64,000 bases of DNA. Origin: an uncultured Microbacterium sp. (GTDB lineage: Bacteria; Actinomycetota; Actinomycetes; Actinomycetales; Microbacteriaceae). A program made the translations under genes and the position numbers. Each line of letters opens with the position of its first letter. The first letter of the stretch is position 1. The notes beneath the pieces were generated by a model, which searched no databases, was not told the DNA's origin, and saw only the letters and a list, made by a program, of their open reading frames with translations. The DNA is taken from the NCBI RefSeq assembly GCF_943912325.1, contig NZ_CALTTX010000001.1, positions 51,291 to 115,290 of the forward strand, read 5' to 3'. Positions 44,152-52,642 of the stretch are shown here, one piece after another.

Positions 44152-44186
44152 CACATGCCGGGGCGACAACGCCGCCCCGGCATGTG
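44152..44186. terminator. Perfect hairpin between the BMP lipoprotein gene and its ABC genes
   Basis: Arms CACATGCCGGGGCG (44152-44165) and CGCCCCGGCATGTG (44173-44186), 14 bp, loop ACAACGC. It starts 11 nt past the lipoprotein stop codon. Such hairpins usually let the binding protein be made in excess of the transporter. No U-run. Confidence 0.65.
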
Positions 44187-44196
44187 GTGGTGGGTG

Positions 44197-45282
44197 TTAC
44201 GGAGTGACCTTCGGATCGATCGTGCCCGACTCGATGTCCTTCGTGATGGTCTCGAGCTCGGACTTGGTGTCAGCCGAGACCTTGCTGTCGAAGGCACCGA
44301 AGGCGCTGAGCGCCGTGCCGTCGTTCGCGAGCGTGCCGACGTAGGCCTCGTCGGTGAACTTCTCGCCGTCCTTGAGCGACTTGATGACGTCGAACACGGC
44401 CGTCGTCATGCGCTTCTCGACCGAGGTCAGCGTGATCGGCGCGAGATCGGGCTGCGTCGTCGCGATGTCCTTATCGACACCGATCAACACGCCCTTGCCG
44501 CCCTCGTTGATCGCCTCGGCGGTCGCCGTGAACAGACCGCCCGCGACGGGGAAGATCACATCGGCGCCCTTGGTGAGCTGACCCTGCGAGAGCTGCTTGG
44601 CGACACCGGTGTTGGCGAAGTCGCCGACGAAGTCACCCGTCTTGGTGGCGGGGTTCCAGCCGACGACCGTGACCGGGGTGCCCTTCTGCTTCTCGTAGTA
44701 CTTGGCGCCGTTGTAGAAGCCGTCCATGAACACCGTCACGGCGTCGATCTGCATGCCGCCGTAGGTGCCGACGACCTTCGAGGTCGAGTACGCCGCGGCG
44801 AGGTAGCCGGCGAGGAAGCTCGACTGAGCCATGTCGTACTGGATGGGCTTGAGGTTCGCGAGCGCGGGGTCGGCGTTCCAGCCGTCGATCCACACGAAGT
44901 TGTGCGTCGGGTTGGCCTTGGCCGCGTTGAACATGACGTCGTTCTCAGAGAAGTTGAAGCCGACGGCGAAGGTCACGTCGCAGTTCTGCGAGACGGTCTT
45001 TTCGAGGTTCGGCTGGAAGTCCTCGGTGCTGTGCGACTCGAGCCCCGTGATCTTGACGCCGAGGTCGCTCTCGGCCTTCTTGAGGCCGCCGTACGCTGCC
45101 TCGTTGAAGCTCTTGTCGTTCCAGCTGCCCTCGTCAGAGACGGCGCACGCCAGGAAGTCCGAAGCACCCGCCGATCCCGAGGCACCGGGCGCGGGCGCCG
45201 AACCACAGGCGGTCAGGGCGAGGGCCGACAGGCCCATGATCGCGATCGCACCGAGCGATCGCTTACGCGTGAAAATCGTCAC
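44197..45282 (-). CDS. BMP-family nucleoside-binding lipoprotein
   Basis: 361 aa. Lipoprotein signal peptide: KRK charge, hydrophobic run, lipobox LTAC with Cys26, then an Ala/Gly/Ser-rich spacer. The BMP fold signature is present (DEGSWNDKSFNEAAYGGL, VGFNFSENDV, GGLFTATAEAINEGG). These proteins bind purine or pyrimidine nucleosides outside the cell and pass them to the ABC permeases. GTG start with AGGAGA 6 nt upstream. Confidence 0.93.
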   Translation of the reverse strand: MTIFTRKRSLGAIAIMGLSALALTACGSAPAPGASGSAGASDFLACAVSDEGSWNDKSFNEAAYGGLKKAESDLGVKITGLESHSTEDFQPNLEKTVSQNCDVTFAVGFNFSENDVMFNAAKANPTHNFVWIDGWNADPALANLKPIQYDMAQSSFLAGYLAAAYSTSKVVGTYGGMQIDAVTVFMDGFYNGAKYYEKQKGTPVTVVGWNPATKTGDFVGDFANTGVAKQLSQGQLTKGADVIFPVAGGLFTATAEAINEGGKGVLIGVDKDIATTQPDLAPITLTSVEKRMTTAVFDVIKSLKDGEKFTDEAYVGTLANDGTALSAFGAFDSKVSADTKSELETITKDIESGTIDPKVTP

Positions 45283-45335
45283 GAATGTCTCCTCTTGGCA
45301 GGACGGTTACCGGCGTTGCCGCGCCGGACATCAAA

Positions 45336-45407
45336 ACGTTACGTTGTGTGACGCCCGCGGATCGACCCCAAACGCAGCCCGCCGCGAAATGGTTACGTGC
45401 TCGTAAC
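45336..45407 (-). promoter_or_regulatory. Promoter region with operator-like repeat upstream of the nucleoside uptake operon
   Basis: GTTACG-TGCT-CGTAAC (45392-45407) is a perfect 6-bp inverted repeat. A second GTTACG lies at 45338-45343. Its complement contains TAACGT (45336-45341), a possible -10 for the lipoprotein gene. A repressor of the LacI or GntR type is a reasonable guess; none is encoded next to it. Confidence 0.45.
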
Positions 45408-45429
45408 GTGCGACCGCGCTCGTCGCGCG

Positions 45430-46419
45430 TCAGAGACCGGCGATTGCGGGAGACGGATGCGTCGGGGTTTCGAGCATCCCGATGATGAGCGCCGCGAAGG
45501 CATCCGCATCGATCCGTTCGATGACGCGCGCGTTCGGCGTGAGCCCGTGCACTCCCCACGACATCGCCGAGTAGCCGCGCGTGAGGTCGGAGCCGGTCTC
45601 GACGTCGACGGCGTAGTCGGCCGATCGCGTGACGAGTTCGGGGTGCAGCAGCACGGCGGCCGTGAGCGAATCCGGGTGCGTCGAGCCCGGAATGCCGACC
45701 GACTCGTCGAAGGCGAGGGTCGCCTCGACGATGCGCGAGAAGAAGCGCCCGAGCGGGGTGTCGATGCGCGCGATCTCGGCGAGTCGATCATGGCGAAAGA
45801 CGGCGTCGCGCAACGTCAGCGGGTCCCACGGAACGACGGTGATGGCAAAGCCCGCCGCGAAGACGGCCTTGGCGGCCTCGGGGTCGACGTAGAAGTTGTA
45901 CTCCGCCGCGGCGGTGATGTTGCCGCGACCGTTGTTCGAGCCGCCCATGATGTAGAGCGCCTTGACGTTACGGGCGAAGTCGGGGTCTTTCACGAGCGCC
46001 GTGGCGATGTTCGTCAGCGGGCCGATGCACACGATCGTGAGCTCGCCCGGTGCTTCGGCAGCCAGGCGGATGAGCGCGTCGACCGCGTGCTCGCCGCTCG
46101 GCGTCGGCAGGTCGGCCCCCTCGGCGAACGCGAGCCCGCCCGAGCCATCGCCGTGCACCTCTTCGGCCGAGACCCACTCGCGCACGAGCGGGCGTCGGCA
46201 GCCGAGATAGATCGGCACGTCGCCCGAGCGTCCCGCGACCGCGAGGGTCAGCTGCGCGTTGTGCACCTGCGCATCGAAACCGACGTTCCCCGCGACCATC
46301 GTGATCGCCCGCAGATCCGCTGCGGGGTCGAGCAGGCCGACGAGCAGCGCGACGCAGTCGTCTTGCGCCGTGTCGGTGTCGATGATGAGCGGGATGCGTG
46401 CGGTCGCGGCATCCGTCAC
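45430..46419 (-). CDS. Inosine-uridine-preferring-type nucleoside hydrolase
   Basis: 329 aa. N-terminal calcium-binding motif IPLIIDTDTAQDDCVALL (Asp14, Asp16, Asp20/21), TIVCIGPLTNIATAL, and the late Asp in STHPDSLTAA. It hydrolyses ribonucleosides to base and ribose. GTG at 46419 overlaps the manC stop (GTGA). Functionally it belongs with the nucleoside operon just downstream, although it is translated with manC. 147 bp with the operator-like repeat follow. Confidence 0.9.
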   Translation of the reverse strand: MTDAATARIPLIIDTDTAQDDCVALLVGLLDPAADLRAITMVAGNVGFDAQVHNAQLTLAVAGRSGDVPIYLGCRRPLVREWVSAEEVHGDGSGGLAFAEGADLPTPSGEHAVDALIRLAAEAPGELTIVCIGPLTNIATALVKDPDFARNVKALYIMGGSNNGRGNITAAAEYNFYVDPEAAKAVFAAGFAITVVPWDPLTLRDAVFRHDRLAEIARIDTPLGRFFSRIVEATLAFDESVGIPGSTHPDSLTAAVLLHPELVTRSADYAVDVETGSDLTRGYSAMSWGVHGLTPNARVIERIDADAFAALIIGMLETPTHPSPAIAGL

Positions 46420-47534
46420 AGCACGTCTCCCTGCCCCGAACCCTTCAGCGCGTCGACGACGCCCTTGACGCGCTGCGCGTGCTCGGCGGTCGTGACGAGC
46501 AGGGCGTCGGGAGTGTCGACGACGACGATGTCGCGCACGCCGATGAGGCTGATGACGCGCTTCGTCTGCGACACGACGATGCCGCTTGCCGCGTCCGAGA
46601 GGATGCGCGCGTTCTCGCCGAGGATTGCGAGGTCGTTCTTGCGGCCGGCCGAGGCGAGCTTCGATAGGCTCGCGAAGTCTCCGACGTCGTCCCAGTCGAA
46701 GTGGCCGGGCACGACCGCGAGGCGGCCCTTCGCGGCGGCGGGCTCGGCGACCGTGTAGTCGATCGCGATCTTCTTCAGCGCCGGCCAGATCCGGTCGACG
46801 GCGGGACCGCGGCGCTGGCGGTCGTCCCACGCCTCGGCGAGTTCCATGATCCCGGCGTGCAGTTCGGGCTCGTTCGCCTCGATCTCGGCGAGCAGCACGT
46901 CGGCGCGCGTGATGAACATGCCGGCGTTCCACAGGTAGTTGCGTGAGTCGGCGAAGTAGGTCTTGGCGGTTTCGAGGTCGGGCTTTTCGACGAAGCTCTC
47001 GACGAGCGCACCCTCGGGCGCACCGTCGACCGAGAGCATGTCGCCCTTTTTGATGTAGCCGAACCCGACCGAGGGCTCGGTCGGCGTGATGCCGATCGTC
47101 GTGATGTAGCCGGCGCGGGCAAGCGACACGGCCTGCTGAACGGCCCACTCGAAGACGGGGCGCACCTTGATGACGTGGTCGGCGGCGAACGAGCCGATGA
47201 TCACGTCGGGTTCGCGGCGCTGCAAGATGGCGGCGGCGAGCCCGATTGCGGCGGTCGAGTCGCGCGGCTCGGACTCGAGAATGACGTTGTGATCGGGGAT
47301 GCCGTCGAGTTGCTCTTCGACCGCCGCGCGGTGCGCGCGCCCCGTCACGACCGCGATGCGCGAGGCGCCCGCGAGCGGTTCGAGCCGATCCCACGTGTCG
47401 CGCAACAGCGAGTGGCCGGAGCCGGTGAGGTCGTGGAGGAACTTGGGTGCATCGGCCCGGCTCAGGGGCCACAGGCGGCTACCCACTCCCCCGGCGGGAA
47501 TCACGGCATAGAAGTCTGCGATCGGTTCGGTCAC
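46416..47534 (-). CDS. manC: Mannose-1-phosphate guanylyltransferase
   Basis: 372 aa, monofunctional (no isomerase domain). The signature AGGVGSRLWPLSR is at 14-26, with VGFGYIKKGD and FVEKPD further on. It makes GDP-mannose for glycans and lipoglycans; the phosphohexomutase at 26124 or its paralogue would provide mannose-1-phosphate. GTG at 47534 is supported by TAGCAT 6 nt upstream. Confidence 0.94.
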   Translation of the reverse strand: MTEPIADFYAVIPAGGVGSRLWPLSRADAPKFLHDLTGSGHSLLRDTWDRLEPLAGASRIAVVTGRAHRAAVEEQLDGIPDHNVILESEPRDSTAAIGLAAAILQRREPDVIIGSFAADHVIKVRPVFEWAVQQAVSLARAGYITTIGITPTEPSVGFGYIKKGDMLSVDGAPEGALVESFVEKPDLETAKTYFADSRNYLWNAGMFITRADVLLAEIEANEPELHAGIMELAEAWDDRQRRGPAVDRIWPALKKIAIDYTVAEPAAAKGRLAVVPGHFDWDDVGDFASLSKLASAGRKNDLAILGENARILSDAASGIVVSQTKRVISLIGVRDIVVVDTPDALLVTTAEHAQRVKGVVDALKGSGQGDVL

Positions 47535-47540
47535 GCCTCG

Positions 47541-47546
47541 ATGCTA
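47541..47546 (-). promoter_or_regulatory. -10 box TAGCAT, leaderless promoter of manC
   Basis: TANNNT plus 6 nt plus GTG at 47534. Confidence 0.55.
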
Positions 47547-47617
47547 TCGGTGCCGTATTGCGGCCTCGGTTCGCCGTGTCGCGCGACCGAGAACCGCGCC
47601 CCCAGGCATCCGATTTA

Positions 47618-47631
47618 TCTCGATATCGAGA
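47618..47631. promoter_or_regulatory. Perfect palindrome TCTCGATATCGAGA upstream of sdhC
   Basis: 14-bp perfect palindrome, separated from the iron-box-like element by 3 nt. It looks like a dimeric regulator site; MarR- or TetR-like sites have this form. It lies between manC and sdhC and could act on either. Confidence 0.45.
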
Positions 47632-47634
47632 CAC

Positions 47635-47653
47635 TTAGGGTGCCCTTGCCTGC
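47635..47653. promoter_or_regulatory. DtxR/IdeR-like iron box upstream of sdhCDAB
   Basis: TTAGGGTGCCCTTGCCTGC matches 12 of 19 positions of the DtxR/IdeR consensus TTAGGTTAGCCTAACCTAA, including TTAGG and both CCT blocks. It overlaps the expected -35 zone of the sdh promoter, whose -10 is probably TAGGAT at 47673-47678. Confidence 0.45.
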
Positions 47654-47672
47654 ACATGTCGGAGGGCGGGAA

Positions 47673-47678
47673 TAGGAT
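47673..47678 (+). promoter_or_regulatory. -10 box TAGGAT of the sdhCDAB promoter
   Basis: TANNNT about 130 nt before sdhC, so this mRNA has a leader, unlike the leaderless genes. TTGCCT 21 nt upstream is a poor -35. sdhC itself has AGGGAGGA about 6 nt before its GTG. Confidence 0.4.
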
Positions 47679-47809
47679 GTGAAGGCACCCGCTGTGACGC
47701 GGGGCCCGGCAAGCCGTTCTCTGGTTTCGGCTCGCTCCGCCTCCGATTCGCTGGGGACGTCGAGCAATCGACGAACGCAACTCTCGATTCCGATATAGGG
47801 AGGACGGCC

Positions 47810-48241
47810 GTGTCCGCACCAGCCCGCGTCACCATCCCCGCTTCTGAGACGACCTCCAAGACCCCGCGCGGCACGCTGTACCGCGGCAACGAGGGCATGT
47901 GGTCGTGGGTGCTGCACCGCATCACCGGCGTGGCGATCTTCTTCTTCTTGCTCGTGCACGTACTCGACACGGCGCTCATCCGGGTCTCGCCCGAGGCGTA
48001 CGACGCCGTCATCGGCACTTACAAGAACCCGATCATGGGCATCGGCGAGGTGTTCCTCGTCGCCGCGATCGTCTACCACGCCTTCAACGGGCTGCGGATC
48101 ATCCTCGTCGACTTCTGGTCGAAGGGCGCCAAGTACCAGCGCCAGCTCTTCTGGGGCGTGCTCGGCCTCTGGGTCGTCACCATGCTCGGCTTCGCGCCCC
48201 GCCACCTGATCAACGTCTTCTCCAACATCGGGGGGCACTGA
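47810..48241 (+). CDS. sdhC: Succinate dehydrogenase cytochrome b556 subunit
   Basis: 143 aa, three membrane segments. Heme/quinone residues: HRITGVAIFFFLLVHVLD in the first and YHAFNGLRI after the second segment. Membrane anchor of complex II together with sdhD. Strong ribosome binding site AGGGAGGA before the GTG. The stop shares its last A with the sdhD ATG. Confidence 0.94.
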   Translation: MSAPARVTIPASETTSKTPRGTLYRGNEGMWSWVLHRITGVAIFFFLLVHVLDTALIRVSPEAYDAVIGTYKNPIMGIGEVFLVAAIVYHAFNGLRIILVDFWSKGAKYQRQLFWGVLGLWVVTMLGFAPRHLINVFSNIGGH

Positions 48242-48690
48242 TGACCACCGCAGACCTCGCCGCACCGCGCACGCCGCAGGCACCGCGCCGCAAGGGCGTC
48301 AACCTCGAGAAATGGGGCTGGCTCTACATGCGCATCTCGGGCGTACTGCTCGTCGTGCTGATCTTCGGCCACCTGTTCTACAACCTCATGCTCGGCGATG
48401 GCATCCACGCGATCGACTGGGGATTCGTCGCGGGCAAGCTGGCGAACCCGTGGTGGCAGTGGTGGGACATCGCCATGCTGTGGCTCGCCCTCATCCACGG
48501 CGCCAACGGCATGCGCACGATCGTCAACGACTATGTGCGCAACACCACCGTGCGCGCCGTGTTGCTCTGGGCGATCGGCCTATCGGCCGCATTCCTGATC
48601 GTGCTCGGCACGCTCGTCGTGTTCGCCTTCGACCCGTGCAACGGCGTCACGAGCGACAGCGCCTTCTGGGACACCTGCCAGGCACTCTGA
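48241..48690 (+). CDS. sdhD: Succinate dehydrogenase hydrophobic membrane anchor subunit
   Basis: 149 aa, three membrane segments. Motifs YMRISGVLLVVLIFGHLFYN and LIHGANGMRTIVNDY carry the likely heme His residues. The C-terminus has two Cys (DPCNGVTSDSAFWDTC) that may form an external disulfide. TGATG overlap with sdhC. Confidence 0.92.
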   Translation: MTTADLAAPRTPQAPRRKGVNLEKWGWLYMRISGVLLVVLIFGHLFYNLMLGDGIHAIDWGFVAGKLANPWWQWWDIAMLWLALIHGANGMRTIVNDYVRNTTVRAVLLWAIGLSAAFLIVLGTLVVFAFDPCNGVTSDSAFWDTCQAL

Positions 48691-48780
48691 TTCAGGATGC
48701 CTCGGCGCGCCGCAGCGCGTGGCGAAGCATCCACCCCTTCTACACGCACTCAATACAGCTCAGACGAGGATGACAGCACA

Positions 48781-50610
48781 GTGAGCAGCAGCAGCCAGAC
48801 CGGAGTCGTGAAAGACGGCATCCACTACCACGAGTTCGACATCGTGATCGTGGGCGCTGGCGGCGCGGGCATGCGCGCCGCGATCGAAGCCGGCCCGCAC
48901 GCGAACGTCGCCGTCATCTCGAAGCTCTACCCCACCCGCTCGCACACGGGCGCGGCGCAGGGCGGCATGGCCGCGGCCCTCGCGAACGTCGAAGAGGACT
49001 CGTGGGAGTGGCACACTTTCGACACCGTCAAGGGCGGCGACTACCTCGTCGACCAGGACGCGGCCGAAATCCTCGCGAAAGAGGCGATCGACGCGGTCAT
49101 CGACCTCGAGAACATGGGTCTACCCTTCAACCGCACACCCGAAGGCAAGATCGACCAGCGCCGCTTCGGCGGTCACACGGCCGATCACGGCAAGACCCCC
49201 GTGCGCCGCGCATGCTACGCCGCTGACCGCACGGGTCACATGATCCTGCAGACGCTCTTCCAGAACTGCGTCAAGCTCGGCATCAACTTCTTCAACGAGT
49301 TCTACGTGCTCGACCTCATCACCGTCACGGGTGAAGACGGGGTCGACGGCATCGCGGGAGTCGTCGCCTACGAGCTCGCCTCGGGCGACCTGCACGTGTT
49401 CCACTCGAAGGCCGTGATCTTCGCCACCGGCGGCTTCGGCAAGATCTTCAAGACGACCTCGAACGCGCACACCCTCACGGGCGACGGCGTCGGGATCATC
49501 TGGCGCAAGAAGCTGCCGCTCGAAGACATGGAGTTCTTCCAGTTCCACCCGACCGGTCTCGCGGGCCTCGGCATCCTGCTGACCGAAGGTGCCCGCGGTG
49601 AGGGCGCGATCCTGCGCAATGTCTCGGGTGAGCGCTTCATGGAGCGCTACGCCCCCACGATCAAAGACCTCGCGCCGCGTGACATCGTCAGCCGCTGCAT
49701 GGTGCAAGAGGTCGCCGAGGGCCGAGGCGCCGGCCCCCACCGCGACTACGTGCTGCTCGACTGCACGCACCTCGGCGCCGAAGTGCTCGAGACCAAGCTC
49801 CCCGACATCACCGAGTTCGCCCGCACCTACCTCGGCGTCGACCCCGTCGTCGAGCCCGTACCCGTCATGCCGACGGCGCACTACGCGATGGGCGGGATTC
49901 CGACGAACGTCGCGGCAGAGGTGCTGAAATCCAACGACGTCGTCGTCCCCGGCCTCTACGCCGCCGGAGAGTGCGCGTGCGTCTCGGTGCACGGCTCGAA
50001 CCGCCTCGGCACCAACTCGCTGCTCGACATCAACGTCTTCGGCAAGCGCGCCGGGCGAAACGCGGTCGAGTACGTCAATGGCGGCGGCGCGCTGCTCCCC
50101 CTGCCCGAAGACCCCTCGCGCGAGGTGCGCGAGCTGATCGAGGGCCTCCGCGCCAACGCAGGCACCGAACGTATCGCGGTGCTGCGCAAGACGCTGCAAG
50201 ACGAGATGGACCGCAAGGCGCAGGTGTTCCGCACCGACGAATCGCTTGGCGAAGTGCTGCAGGTCATCGAAGAACTCCGCGAGCGTTACAAGAACATCCA
50301 CGTCGACGACAAGGGCCGCCGGTACAACACCGACCTGCTCGAAGCCGTCGAGCTCGGGTTCCTGCTCGACATCGCCGAGGTCGTCGTCGTCACGGCGAAG
50401 AACCGCAAAGAGAGCCGCGGCGGTCACATGCGCGACGACTTCCCGACGCGCGACGACGAGAACTACATGAAGCACACGATGGCGTACCTTTCGGGCGACC
50501 CGCACTCGTCGCACCCCGAAGACCACATTCGCCTCGACTGGAAGCCGGTCGTCTTCACGAAGAACGAAGCCGGCGAGTTGCGCTACCCGCCGCTGGAGAG
50601 GAAGTACTGA
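48781..50610 (+). CDS. sdhA: Succinate dehydrogenase flavoprotein subunit
   Basis: 609 aa. FAD loop [15 protein letters not shown] (about 21-35), covalent-FAD His55 in [10 protein letters not shown], succinate-site HPTGL and the Arg/His region [21 protein letters not shown]. Oxidises succinate to fumarate in the TCA cycle. GTG start at 48781; a longer reading from 48697 has no support. The weak GAGGAT upstream suggests it relies partly on coupling with sdhD, 90 nt before. Confidence 0.96.
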   Translation: MSSSSQTGVVKDGIHYHEFDIVIVGAGGAGMRAAIEAGPHANVAVISKLYPTRSHTGAAQGGMAAALANVEEDSWEWHTFDTVKGGDYLVDQDAAEILAKEAIDAVIDLENMGLPFNRTPEGKIDQRRFGGHTADHGKTPVRRACYAADRTGHMILQTLFQNCVKLGINFFNEFYVLDLITVTGEDGVDGIAGVVAYELASGDLHVFHSKAVIFATGGFGKIFKTTSNAHTLTGDGVGIIWRKKLPLEDMEFFQFHPTGLAGLGILLTEGARGEGAILRNVSGERFMERYAPTIKDLAPRDIVSRCMVQEVAEGRGAGPHRDYVLLDCTHLGAEVLETKLPDITEFARTYLGVDPVVEPVPVMPTAHYAMGGIPTNVAAEVLKSNDVVVPGLYAAGECACVSVHGSNRLGTNSLLDINVFGKRAGRNAVEYVNGGGALLPLPEDPSREVRELIEGLRANAGTERIAVLRKTLQDEMDRKAQVFRTDESLGEVLQVIEELRERYKNIHVDDKGRRYNTDLLEAVELGFLLDIAEVVVVTAKNRKESRGGHMRDDFPTRDDENYMKHTMAYLSGDPHSSHPEDHIRLDWKPVVFTKNEAGELRYPPLERKY

Positions 50611-51389
50611 TGACGATCGTCGCCCCCGAGATCGATGCCGAGGCCGAAGCTCAGGATGCCGCGGACGACACCGGCATCCAATCCTTCCTCGTCACCTTCA
50701 TCGTGCGTCGCTTCAATCCCGAGGTCGACGAAGAGCCGCGCTGGGTCGACTACGACGTCGAGCTCTACTCGACCGACCGCGTGCTCGATGCGCTGCACAA
50801 GATCAAGTGGGAGGTCGACGGCTCGCTCGCGTTCCGCCGCTCGTGCGCGCACGGCATTTGCGGGTCCGACGCGATGCGAATCAACGGCCGCAACCGCCTC
50901 GCCTGCAAGACGCTGATCAAAGACCTCGACATCTCGAAGCCGATCTACGTCGAGGCGATCAAGGGCCTGCCGCTCGAGAAAGACCTCATCGTCGACATGG
51001 ACCCGTTCTTCGCGTCGTACCGCGAAGTGCAGCCGTTCCTCGTCGCGAACTCCACGCCCGAACCCGGCAAGGAGCGCCTGCAGACGATCGTCGACCGCGA
51101 GCGATTCGACGACACCACCAAGTGCATCCTGTGCGCCGCGTGCACGTCGTCGTGCCCCGTGTTCTGGACCGATGGTCAGTACTTCGGCCCCGCCGCGATC
51201 GTCAACGCGCACCGGTTCATCTTCGACTCGCGCGACGACAACGCCGCAGTGCGTCTCGACATCCTGAACGACAAGGAGGGCGTGTGGCGTTGCCGCACGA
51301 CCTTCAACTGCTCCGAGGCATGCCCCCGAGGCATCCAGGTGACCAAGGCCATCGCCGAGGTCAAGCAGGCCGTGCTGCGCGGCGTCTGA
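50610..51389 (+). CDS. sdhB: Succinate dehydrogenase iron-sulfur subunit
   Basis: 259 aa. [2Fe-2S] ligands Cys79, 84, 87 and 99 in SCAHGICGSDAMRINGR and LACK; [4Fe-4S]/[3Fe-4S] ligands in KCILCAACTSSCP (Cys172, 175, 178, 182) and the later CRTTFNCSEACPRGI. Carries electrons from FADH2 to quinone. TGATG overlap with sdhA, preceded by GAGAGGA. Confidence 0.96.
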   Translation: MTIVAPEIDAEAEAQDAADDTGIQSFLVTFIVRRFNPEVDEEPRWVDYDVELYSTDRVLDALHKIKWEVDGSLAFRRSCAHGICGSDAMRINGRNRLACKTLIKDLDISKPIYVEAIKGLPLEKDLIVDMDPFFASYREVQPFLVANSTPEPGKERLQTIVDRERFDDTTKCILCAACTSSCPVFWTDGQYFGPAAIVNAHRFIFDSRDDNAAVRLDILNDKEGVWRCRTTFNCSEACPRGIQVTKAIAEVKQAVLRGV

Positions 51390-51407
51390 GCGCTCGCGCC
51401 GTTTCAC

Positions 51408-51413
51408 TACGCT
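51408..51413 (+). promoter_or_regulatory. -10 box TACGCT, leaderless promoter of the YihY gene
   Basis: TANNNT plus 7 nt plus ATG at 51421, in the 31-bp gap after sdhB. Confidence 0.5.
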
Positions 51414-51420
51414 TGTCGGT

Positions 51421-52581
51421 ATGAACGACCGACTGCGCGAACGCTTCGCGGAGTCGTCGGAACGCCTGCGTGACCGCATCGACGGTCCGCTCGGTCATGC
51501 CGAGAAGCTTGCGCGCAGTGCCGCGGGGTGGTTCCCCGTGCGCGTGTGGCGACGGTTTCTGCGCCACGACGGATTTTTGCTCGCGGCGGGGCTCAGCTAT
51601 CAGTCGCTGTTCGCCTTTTTCGCCGTCGTGTACATCGTATTCTCGGGTGTCGGCGTCTGGCTCGGCGCGAGCGCGACGGCGATCACCGCCGCGATCGAGC
51701 TGATCGACCGCTACGTGCCCGGGATCATCCGCGACGAGGGCGGCGTCTTCACTCCCGATCAGGTCACGGCCGTCGCGTCGCAGAGCGCCGGCGTGCTCAC
51801 GATCACGGGTATCGTCGCGGTCGGCGTGCTGATCTGGACGGCGATCGGCTTCGTCACCTTCACGCGGCGCGCCGTGCGCAACATCTTCGCACTGCCGTTC
51901 GATCAGACCGGGTACTTCCGACTCAAGGGCCGCGACTTCATCGCCGCGATCGGATTCGGTGGCACGCTGCTCGTCGGGGCGCTCATCGGCGGTATCGGCA
52001 CGTGGGCGCTGCGGCTGATCTTCGACCTGCTCAGTTGGAGCACCGCGAGCATCTTCTTCCGCCTCGGCGCGGGCACGGTCTCTCTCTTGATCTCGTTCGC
52101 TATCAACACAGCAGCCCTCGCGGCTCTCTACCGCTTTCTCGCCGGCACGACCCTGCCTCTGCGCACGACCGTGCCGGGTGCTGCGATAGCCGGAGCAGGC
52201 GTGACCGTGCTGCAATTCGGCGCCGGCCTGCTCGTGCTCTACAGTCCGACGAATCCACTGCTGGCGACGTTCGCGGTCTTCATCTTCCTATTGCTGTGGT
52301 TTCGGGTCGTCGGCGTCGTTATCCTCGTCGGCGCGTCGTGGACCGCCGAAGCAGCCGATGACGCCGGGCTCGGCGATCGGTTGTTGTCAGAGGAGGAGCG
52401 AGCGGATGCCGAGCGCGCGGCGCTGCTCGTCTCGGCACACGTGCGCCTGCGAGACGCCCGCGCTGTGCTTGCCGGCGCGGGATGGTGGCGGCGACCGTCC
52501 GCTCGGCGCGGAGTGGCGCGCGCCGAGCGCGACCTCGAGCGGCTCGAGATCGAGGACGCGCGAGCGCGCGCTGCGCGGTAG
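51421..52581 (+). CDS. YihY/virulence factor BrkB family membrane protein
   Basis: 386 aa. About six membrane segments, with the family pattern GFLLAAGLSYQSLFAFFAVVY and FTRRAVRNIFALPF near the second and third segment. N- and C-terminal ends are charged and cytoplasmic (ERAEAERAA-like tail rich in Ala/Arg). Function in bacteria is poorly known; the family was once misannotated as RNase BN. Neighbour of sdhB, with its own leaderless promoter. Confidence 0.9.
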   Translation: MNDRLRERFAESSERLRDRIDGPLGHAEKLARSAAGWFPVRVWRRFLRHDGFLLAAGLSYQSLFAFFAVVYIVFSGVGVWLGASATAITAAIELIDRYVPGIIRDEGGVFTPDQVTAVASQSAGVLTITGIVAVGVLIWTAIGFVTFTRRAVRNIFALPFDQTGYFRLKGRDFIAAIGFGGTLLVGALIGGIGTWALRLIFDLLSWSTASIFFRLGAGTVSLLISFAINTAALAALYRFLAGTTLPLRTTVPGAAIAGAGVTVLQFGAGLLVLYSPTNPLLATFAVFIFLLLWFRVVGVVILVGASWTAEAADDAGLGDRLLSEEERADAERAALLVSAHVRLRDARAVLAGAGWWRRPSARRGVARAERDLERLEIEDARARAAR

Positions 52582-52630
52582 GTGCGCGCTGCGAGGGTCC
52601 GGCGCGGGTTGGGATGTCGGCGGGGGCTTC

Positions 52631-52636
52631 TAGGCT
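52631..52636 (+). promoter_or_regulatory. -10 box TAGGCT, leaderless promoter of xthA
   Basis: TAGGCT plus 6 nt plus GTG at 52643. Confidence 0.55.
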
Positions 52637-52642
52637 GGTCGG

